Of a DNA stretch of 20,780 nucleotides, positions 15,357 to 20,780 are shown in pieces (position 1 is the first letter of the stretch; each line of letters starts with the position of its first letter). This DNA comes from Nitrospira sp. UBA6493 (GTDB taxonomy: Bacteria; Nitrospirota; Nitrospiria; Nitrospirales; Nitrospiraceae): the NCBI GenBank assembly GCA_002435325.1, contig DJMJ01000005.1, positions 1 through 20,780 on the forward strand, in the 5' to 3' direction. The notes below the pieces were generated by a model, which made no database searches, was not told the DNA's origin, and saw only the letters and a program-made list of their open reading frames with translations. Made by a program: the position numbers and the translations under genes.

Positions 15357-16484
15357 TCCGAACCGTTCGGAGAGCTGGCGTCCGCGCGAGTCGATTTCGG
15401 CGGGCAGGTGAAAGTGTGTGAGGGAGCATTGGCCGATCACTTCCTCGCAACGATAACCCAACATGCGCTCGGCGCCGAAGTTGAAGAGCGTGATCAGCCC
15501 CTGCGGATCGGTGGCGATAATGCCGATTTCCGTCGCCGCATCGAGCACGGTTTGGAGTCGCGCCCGAGTTTCGGTAATTTCCTCCAGCGCGGATTTTTGC
15601 GGGGTGATATTGCTGGCGGTCCAGATGAGCCATTGTTCGTCATGATGCCGCTCGGGCAGAATCCCGAGGGATGTTTCGGTCCAGATGGCTTGCCCGAATT
15701 GTGTCTGGCCCACGAGATCGCCGTGCCATTGTCCCTGCTTTTTGAGGATCGGAAAGAAGTGGGTCTCCAGTTTGGTGATCCACTCGGGCGTGTAGAGCTT
15801 GGTCCAGGATTGTCCGATGAGATCGATGGGCCGGTAGCCGTGCATGGAGGCAAAGGCCGCGTTGACGAAGGTGAATCGGCCCTCTTTCGTGAGGAGGGCG
15901 ATGCCCTCGGTGCCGTATCCCAACGCCAGCATGAGCCGCTCGTGCATGGCTTCGGCTTGGTGCAGGCCGAGCGCGCTCTGGGTGAGTTGGCGTGTGCGTT
16001 GGCGGAGCTCCAACTGGTCGGGGATTTGTCTTGCTAGTGCAGTCAGCGCCTGTTCCTGCTTGGCGGTGAGATGGCGGGGGTGTTGCGCCAGTAGACCAAG
16101 ACTTCCCACCATATGGCCCTCTTCCGTGAGTAGTGGGAGGCAGGCATAAAACCGGATGAAAGGCGAACCGATGACCAGGGGATGGTTGGAATATCGATGG
16201 TCGGACAAGGTGTTCGTGACGATGGCGGTTGGTTGGTGCCGGATTGGGTGGGCACAGAGGGATCGGCTTCTGGGCCATTGGCTCTCGGGCAGTCCGACCT
16301 TGGCTTTGAGCCACTCGCGGTCCTGGTCGAGAAAGCTGATATAGGCCATCGGCACGTCGCAAATGTGCGTGGCGAGTTGGACGAGATCGTCAAAGGCCTG
16401 TTCCGGCTCTGTATCCAGAATGCCATAACGGCGCAGGGCATCCAGTCGCTGCTGTTCAGCCTGAGTTCTGGAGGCTGGCGTCAT
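15354..16484 (-). CDS. Kinase A, N-terminal part: GAF-PAS-PAS sensor module ended by TGA
   Basis: 376 aa from ATG 16484; GTG 16493 is an alternative (GGGAG lies 3 bases before the GTG and about 12 before the ATG). Residues about 22-155 are a GAF domain of the type found at the front of bacterial kinases (RRYGILDTEPEQAFDDL, SLCAHPI, HPLVIGSPFIRFYACLPL), 175-300 a PAS domain (GIALLTKEGRFTFVNAAF) and 305-376 the first half of a second PAS (IGIIATDPQGLITLFNFGAERMLGY). It then stops at TGA inside that PAS. No signal peptide or membrane helix, so cytoplasmic. It is the first gene of the signalling operon, preceded by a 20-base inverted repeat. Alone it has no catalytic domain. Confidence 0.85.
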   Translation of the reverse strand: MTPASRTQAEQQRLDALRRYGILDTEPEQAFDDLVQLATHICDVPMAYISFLDQDREWLKAKVGLPESQWPRSRSLCAHPIRHQPTAIVTNTLSDHRYSNHPLVIGSPFIRFYACLPLLTEEGHMVGSLGLLAQHPRHLTAKQEQALTALARQIPDQLELRQRTRQLTQSALGLHQAEAMHERLMLALGYGTEGIALLTKEGRFTFVNAAFASMHGYRPIDLIGQSWTKLYTPEWITKLETHFFPILKKQGQWHGDLVGQTQFGQAIWTETSLGILPERHHDEQWLIWTASNITPQKSALEEITETRARLQTVLDAATEIGIIATDPQGLITLFNFGAERMLGYRCEEVIGQCSLTHFHLPAEIDSRGRQLSERFG

Positions 16485-16529
16485 TGGGGTCACGTGCTCC
16501 CACTTGCGGTGCTGGCTGCCGGATTCGAT

Positions 16530-16549
16530 TTCGCGGACGGGTCCGCGAA
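16530..16549. promoter_or_regulatory. Perfect inverted repeat upstream of kinase A
   Basis: TTCGCGGAC, two bases (GG), then GTCCGCGAA: nine-base arms without mismatch. It ends 37 bases before the GTG and 46 before the ATG of kinase A, in the 5' region of the signalling operon. It may be an operator for a dimeric regulator or a leader hairpin; there is no T-run, so it is not a terminator. Confidence 0.45.
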
Positions 16550-16697
16550 GGCATGAGTTTGACTATTGGCTCCAGTGTGCTTTTTCGGTGGTTCCAGTGA
16601 ATTCTTGAGCGGTTGCGCGCCGATGGTGCCGGTCTTTGTTATGACCGCACGGGCTCGCCGGGGGCGGCGTCTCCGGTTGTGGAATCGGCGGCCTTGC

Positions 16698-16726
16698 TTG
16701 AGTTTTGGGGGATGGCATTGTAAGGT
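16698..16726 (+). promoter_or_regulatory. Weak candidate sigma-70 promoter for the PBP gene
   Basis: TTGAGT (16698-16703), 17 bases, TAAGGT (16721-16726), in the 280-base intergenic region and 47 bases before the PBP start. The match to consensus is partial. The rest of the region (16494-16697) shows nothing beyond the inverted repeat. Confidence 0.25.
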
Positions 16727-16773
16727 GACGGCATAATCCTGCCTATTTTTCATTCCCTTAGGAGCGTGTCTGG

Positions 16774-19182
16774 ATGCCTGGCGACGACCGGTTCGTTGAA
16801 ATTCATGAGCAGATTCCTCGCCGCCGCTGGCGTTGGTGGCAGGTCGGTCTGCTCGCCTTGCTGGCCCTGACGCTGGTGGGTGTGACGGCAGTCGCGGGAG
16901 TTATATGGCATTTTTCACAGGATCTCCCGTCGCTGGATCTGCTTCAAAGTTATCAGCCGAGCCTGGTGACGACGGTCTATGCGGACGATCGCCAGCCGAT
17001 CGGCCAGTTCTTTATCGAGCGGCGCATTCTGACCCCGCTATCGGACATTCCGAAGACCCTCACGCAAGCCGTCATTGCCACCGAGGATGTCCGGTTTTTC
17101 GAGCATCCGGGACTGGATTACATCGGCATTCTTCGCGCGGGATGGACGAACATTCGCCATGGCGGACGGAAGGTCGAAGGGGCGAGCACGATCACGCAGC
17201 AGTTGGCCCGGTCGCTCTTTCTCTCGGCGGAGCGCTCCTACGATCGTAAACTGCGCGAGTTGATCTTAGCCTACAAGATGGAGTTGGTGTCCTCGAAGGA
17301 GCAAATTCTTGAGACGTATCTGAACCAGATCTATTTCGGCCAGGGGGCCTACGGTGTGGCGTCGGCTGCGCAATCGTACTTCGGGAAAGAGATCGGGAAG
17401 CTGACGCTGGCGGAATCGGCCTTTCTCGGCGGGCTGCCGAAGTCTCCCAGCCGGTTTTCCCCGTTCACCAACTACGAACGGGCGAAGAAGCGCCAGGAAC
17501 ATGTGTTGTCGCGCATGGAAGAGGCGGGATTCATTTCGGCGGCCGAGCGCGACGCGGCGATCGCCGACACGCTGAATTTCCGCCGGCCCGGCAGCGAACA
17601 CATTGCGCCATATTTTGTGGAACATATCCGCCAGCAACTCGTCGCCAAGTACGGCGAAACCAGCGTGTACAAGGGCGGACTGCAAATTTATACGACGTTG
17701 AATTTGGAGATGCAGCGGGCCGCGGAGAAGGCCTTTGTCGCGGGAGTGCGCGACCTCGACAAGCGGCAGGGGTGGCGCGGCCCGAAAAAGACGGTCGATC
17801 CGGCGGCGTTGCCGGCTCCAGCTGTGTCTGTGGCCGATCAGCCGCTCAAGCCAGGCGATCTGATGGACGGCGTCGTACTGAAGCTCGCCAAGGATCATTA
17901 CGTCGTCCAAATTGGCGAGGTGACGGCGAAATTGGCATTCGACGACATGGCCTGGGCGAAACGTGTGCTGAAAGGGCCGGATCCGACACGGGACGCGGTG
18001 GTTAACGCGGACCCGAAAAGGATTCTAAAGCCAGGCGATGTCATTGAAGTCGGCGTGAAGAAAGTGGCGAAGGATGGGGTGCAGGTGGTCTTGGAACAAA
18101 CCCCGATCGTCGAAGGCGGACTCGTGGCGATCGATCCGCGGACCGGCGCCATCCGTGCGATGGTGGGCGGATACGATTTCACCCGCAGCGAGTATAACCG
18201 CGCCGTGCAGGCGCATCGGCAGCCGGGCTCCGCATTCAAGCCGGTGATTTATGCGACCGCCATGAGCCAGGGGATGAGCCCCGCGACGCAGATTTTGGAC
18301 GCGCCGGTGGTCTATGAACAGGAAGCCGAAGACAAAATTTGGAAGCCGGAAAACTATGGCCGTAAGTTTCACGGCATGGTGACATTGCGGGACGCGTTGG
18401 CGCACTCCCACAATCTGGCGACCGTGCGGTTGCTGGATAAGGTCGGGATCCGGAACGTCATCGAGTTTGCCAAAACGGTGGGGATCACCAGTCCGTTGCC
18501 AGCCGATCTCTCGCTGGGATTGGGGTCTTCTTCTGTGGGGCTGCTAGAGTTGACGTCGGTGTACGGAGTATTTCTCAATCAAGGGACGCGCGCAGAGCCG
18601 TTCACGATCAAGATGGCGCAGGACAATACGGGCAAGACGCTCGAGGTGATGGAAGACCAGCCGCACGAAGTGATCACCAAGGAAACGGCCTACCTCATTA
18701 CGAATATGATGGAAGATGTGGTGCAGAAGGGCACCGGGCAGGCGGCCAAGTCGCTTGGCCGGCCGATCGCGGGGAAAACCGGCACGACAAACGACTATGT
18801 GAATGCCTGGTTCATCGGCGGCGCGCCCAATCTCGTCACAGGCGTATATGTCGGGTTTGACGATCGTCGACCGTTGGGCGACGCGGAGACCGGTGCCCGC
18901 TCGGCTTTGCCGATTTGGATCCAGTTTATGAAAGAGGCACTGCTGCAGCTGCCGGTGGCGCCCTTTGAAATCCCCGATGGCGTCACGTTTGTGAAGGTCG
19001 ATTCTTCCACCGGGTTGTTAGAATCGGATCAAGGACAGGAGGGAGAGGGGGCAGTGGAGTTGTTTGCCAAGGGCAGTGAGCCGACTCAGGCTGCGCCGCG
19101 CCGGGTCGATCCGACCGATTTCTATAAGCTGGATCAGATCCCTGAGGGGCAGCCCGTTGGGGAGGGAGCCGGTCAGCCCTGA
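16774..19182 (+). CDS. mrcA: Class A penicillin-binding protein 1A (bifunctional transglycosylase/transpeptidase)
   Basis: 802 aa. It polymerises lipid II into glycan strands and crosslinks the peptides at the inner membrane's outer face. Seen: cytoplasmic RRRWRWW then a membrane anchor (about 22-46); GT51 transglycosylase 68-245 with catalytic E104 in ATEDVRFFEH, GASTITQQLARSLFL (136-150), KELxL-like RKLRELILA (158-166) and a second-Glu region ETYLNQIYFGQGAYG (180-194); an OB-type insert about 357-445 with the repeated LKPGD; transpeptidase with S486-AFK489, S545-HN and K668-TGTT. The C-terminal extension (735-802) is acidic and probably flexible. AGGAG (16760-16764) lies nine bases before the ATG. 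The size and OB domain fit PBP1A (mrcA/ponA). It is monocistronic here and convergent with iscX across a four-base gap. Confidence 0.96.
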   Translation: MPGDDRFVEIHEQIPRRRWRWWQVGLLALLALTLVGVTAVAGVIWHFSQDLPSLDLLQSYQPSLVTTVYADDRQPIGQFFIERRILTPLSDIPKTLTQAVIATEDVRFFEHPGLDYIGILRAGWTNIRHGGRKVEGASTITQQLARSLFLSAERSYDRKLRELILAYKMELVSSKEQILETYLNQIYFGQGAYGVASAAQSYFGKEIGKLTLAESAFLGGLPKSPSRFSPFTNYERAKKRQEHVLSRMEEAGFISAAERDAAIADTLNFRRPGSEHIAPYFVEHIRQQLVAKYGETSVYKGGLQIYTTLNLEMQRAAEKAFVAGVRDLDKRQGWRGPKKTVDPAALPAPAVSVADQPLKPGDLMDGVVLKLAKDHYVVQIGEVTAKLAFDDMAWAKRVLKGPDPTRDAVVNADPKRILKPGDVIEVGVKKVAKDGVQVVLEQTPIVEGGLVAIDPRTGAIRAMVGGYDFTRSEYNRAVQAHRQPGSAFKPVIYATAMSQGMSPATQILDAPVVYEQEAEDKIWKPENYGRKFHGMVTLRDALAHSHNLATVRLLDKVGIRNVIEFAKTVGITSPLPADLSLGLGSSSVGLLELTSVYGVFLNQGTRAEPFTIKMAQDNTGKTLEVMEDQPHEVITKETAYLITNMMEDVVQKGTGQAAKSLGRPIAGKTGTTNDYVNAWFIGGAPNLVTGVYVGFDDRRPLGDAETGARSALPIWIQFMKEALLQLPVAPFEIPDGVTFVKVDSSTGLLESDQGQEGEGAVELFAKGSEPTQAAPRRVDPTDFYKLDQIPEGQPVGEGAGQP

Positions 19183-19186
19183 TCTG

Positions 19187-19399
19187 TTAGGATTTGGAGT
19201 CCTGGTATTCCTCGTGCCAGGCCATCTGGATGCTTTCCAGAATCTTCTCGTTTGATTTCTTCGGATCGTCTTTGAAGTCCGGCAACGCCACAATCCATGC
19301 GTGCATATCGGTGAATCGGACCGTCAACGGGTCGGTGTCCGGGTGTTCTTCCACCAAACGAATCGCGATATCTTCCGTGTTATTCCATTTCAGATCCAT
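19187..19399 (-). CDS. iscX: IscX Fe-S cluster assembly protein
   Basis: 70 aa, the typical IscX size. It is a small acidic protein that binds IscS and iron and tunes Fe-S cluster assembly. The family pattern is clear: MDLKWNNTEDIA, DPLTVRFTDMHAWI (24-36), LPDFKDDPKKSNEKILE (39-55) and WHEEY. The start at 19399 is fixed by homology to the family N-terminus and by GAGGAG eight bases upstream; an ORF extending to 19510 would overlap hscA. It lies 46 bases after hscA, presumably in the same operon. The ferredoxin gene that commonly sits between hscA and iscX is absent here. Confidence 0.95.
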   Translation of the reverse strand: MDLKWNNTEDIAIRLVEEHPDTDPLTVRFTDMHAWIVALPDFKDDPKKSNEKILESIQMAWHEEYQDSKS

Positions 19400-19445
19400 C
19401 GCACACTCCTCACGCGTATAGAGCCAATGGCACAGAGCCGTCGGA

Positions 19446-20780
19446 TCAGGTGATGTCGGAAACCTTCTTCCCTTGCAAGCTCCGCTTGAGGGAATCGTCC
19501 AGCATGGCAACGGTCAGGGTTTTGGCCGCTTGCTCCAGGTCGGCCATGCGGGCGCGGATGGCGCGGGGCTCGGTCCCGTCCTTGGCGGCCGCCAGGGCCG
19601 TGAGCGCGGTGCGCACGGCGGCGATGTCGTCTGCAGAGATGAGGTGCCCGCCGTCTGCCAGGGATTTTTCTGTCGTGACGATCAAGGCGTGAGCGTCGAG
19701 CCGCGCTTCGATCAATTTGCGCGCACTGACATCGTCGGCGGCAAATTTGAACGAGTCTTCGATCATCCGCTCCACTTCCTGATCCGACAAGCCGTAGGAG
19801 GGTTTAACGTCGATGGACTGGCTCTGACCAGTTCGCATGTCGGTGGCTTTGACGTTCAAGATGCCGTTGGCGTCGATGAGGAATGTGACTTCAATGCGCG
19901 GGACACCGGCCGGCAGCGGCGGCACTTTCAGCCGGAACCGGGCCAGGCTGCGGTTGTCTTGTGCCAGTTCCCGTTCGCCCTGGAGGATGTGAATGTCCAC
20001 GCCGGTTTGGCCGTCCACATAGGTGGTGAACATTTCCTTAGCGCTGGCGGGGATGGTGGTATTGCGGCGGATGAGGCTGCTCATGACGCCGCCCATCGTT
20101 TCGATGCCCAGCGACAAGGGGGTCACGTCGAGAAGCAGCATATCGGTCGTGCCGCCGCTCAGGATATCGGCTTGCACCGCGGCGCCGAGGGCCACGACTT
20201 GGTCTGGATTGAGTTCGCAGTGCGGTTGTTTGCCGAAAAGGGCCTGGACGCGTTGGCGTACCAGCGGCATTCTCGTCGATCCGCCTACAAGCACGACTTC
20301 ATCGATGTCGCCCGGTGTGAGGTTCGCGTCTTTAAGCGCGAGGCGGCAAGGTCCGAGCGTGCGTTCGACTAAGGAGGTGCACAGCGACTCCACCTGGTTG
20401 CGAGTCAGTTCACGTGTGAACCGGCCCTTACCTTCAGGCAGATCGAGGGTGGCCGTAGTCTTAAGTTCATTCGAGAGGCGGATTTTCGCGCGTTCGGCTT
20501 CGAGCCGGATGCCTTGCATATGATCGGGATAGGCCTTGAGGTCGAGCCCGTATTGTTGGTGAATGTCCGTGACGAAGATATCGGCGATCACCTGATCGAA
20601 ATCGTCGCCCCCCAGGTGGGTGTCTCCGTTGGTGGCCAGCACTTCGAAGATGCCGTTCTTGAGCTTGAGGATAGAGATGTCGAACGTGCCTCCGCCCAGG
20701 TCATAGACGGCAATCGTGCCCTGCGTTTTTTCTTGGAGTCCATAGGCCAGGGAAGCGGCGGTCGGCTCATTGATGATGCG
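19446..20780 (-). CDS. hscA: Fe-S protein maturation chaperone HscA, 3' part (start outside window)
   Basis: 444 residues up to TGA at 19446; the gene runs off the right edge, so about 170 N-terminal residues are missing relative to the usual 615-620. This is an Hsp70-family ATPase that, with HscB, releases clusters from IscU. Seen from the edge inward: RIINEPTAASLAYG, phosphate motif YDLGGGTFDIS, adenosine motif VVLVGGSTRMPLV, linker LLLDVTPLSLGIETMGG, then a substrate-binding domain with the HscA-type FTTYVDGQTGVDIHILQGERELAQDNRSLARF and the C-terminus LDDSLKRSLQGKKVSDI. The short lid and these sequences separate it from DnaK. iscX follows, supporting the call. Confidence 0.95.
   Translation of the reverse strand, partial: RIINEPTAASLAYGLQEKTQGTIAVYDLGGGTFDISILKLKNGIFEVLATNGDTHLGGDDFDQVIADIFVTDIHQQYGLDLKAYPDHMQGIRLEAERAKIRLSNELKTTATLDLPEGKGRFTRELTRNQVESLCTSLVERTLGPCRLALKDANLTPGDIDEVVLVGGSTRMPLVRQRVQALFGKQPHCELNPDQVVALGAAVQADILSGGTTDMLLLDVTPLSLGIETMGGVMSSLIRRNTTIPASAKEMFTTYVDGQTGVDIHILQGERELAQDNRSLARFRLKVPPLPAGVPRIEVTFLIDANGILNVKATDMRTGQSQSIDVKPSYGLSDQEVERMIEDSFKFAADDVSARKLIEARLDAHALIVTTEKSLADGGHLISADDIAAVRTALTALAAAKDGTEPRAIRARMADLEQAAKTLTVAMLDDSLKRSLQGKKVSDIT

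Noticed and set aside
15138..16037. 299-aa plus-strand ORF opposite kinase A
   Set aside because: Antisense shadow of GAF/PAS coding sequence.
16490..16753. 87-aa minus-strand ORF in the kinase A/PBP intergenic region
   Set aside because: Low-complexity Arg/Pro/Lys/Ser sequence with no family resemblance. It overlaps the likely promoter region; I treat it as non-coding.
1..20780. CRISPR arrays, tRNA or rRNA genes, insertion sequences, phage genes
   Set aside because: None seen: no regularly spaced repeats, no tRNA-like cloverleaf, no transposase or integrase ORF.

Overview
The window comes from a GC-rich Gram-negative bacterium. An outer-membrane barrel protein, secreted and membrane-anchored polysaccharide enzymes, a bifunctional PBP and an ISC-type hscA-iscX pair all point that way. 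The protein style (REC-rich hybrid kinases, a PNAG-like locus next to a phosphorelay) reminds me of Nitrospira (Nitrospirota), but this is an impression. A betaproteobacterium cannot be excluded from sequence alone.

Layout: (1) 96-6880 is a synthase-dependent exopolysaccharide locus. A membrane GT2 glycan synthase (minus strand) is divergent from, and touches, a plus-strand operon. That operon encodes a two-domain secreted protein split by an in-frame TAG (N-terminal beta domain plus TIM-barrel hydrolase-like domain), a TPR/outer-membrane beta-barrel exporter, and a NodB-type polysaccharide deacetylase. The set matches the logic of PgaC, PgaB and PgaA, but the parts are arranged differently and no PgaD is seen. 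(2) 6897-16484 is a minus-strand signalling operon convergent with the first. In transcription order it holds kinase A (soluble, GAF-PAS-PAS-GAF-HisKA-HATPase-REC-REC), kinase B (membrane-bound, extracytoplasmic sensor-PAS-PAS-HisKA-HATPase-REC-REC), a stand-alone receiver, a stand-alone Hpt protein, a second stand-alone receiver and a membrane-anchored HEAT-repeat protein. No DNA-binding or cyclic-di-GMP output domain is present, so the output is probably protein-protein. (3) 16774-19182 is a class A penicillin-binding protein. (4) 19187-20780 holds iscX and the 3' part of hscA, on the minus strand and convergent with the PBP gene.

The most striking feature is the density of small lesions. 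There is a TAG at 2251-2253, a TGA at 15354-15356 and a TAG at 12548-12550, each with homologous protein sequence continuing in the same frame. An A7 run at 13466-13472 has one base too many. A C9 run (G9 on the plus strand) at 12934-12942 fuses kinase A to kinase B, and with one base fewer would restore a classic ATGA stop/start overlap. TAG, TGA and TAA all end intact genes here, so the genetic code looks standard. The lesions are real decay, switchable tracts or consensus errors, and raw reads would decide.

Working model (inference): the two kinases feed a multistep phosphorelay (HK-REC to Hpt to free REC) whose end point may be the HEAT protein and the neighbouring glycan synthesis and export machine. 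This would be a post-translational switch for a biofilm polysaccharide.
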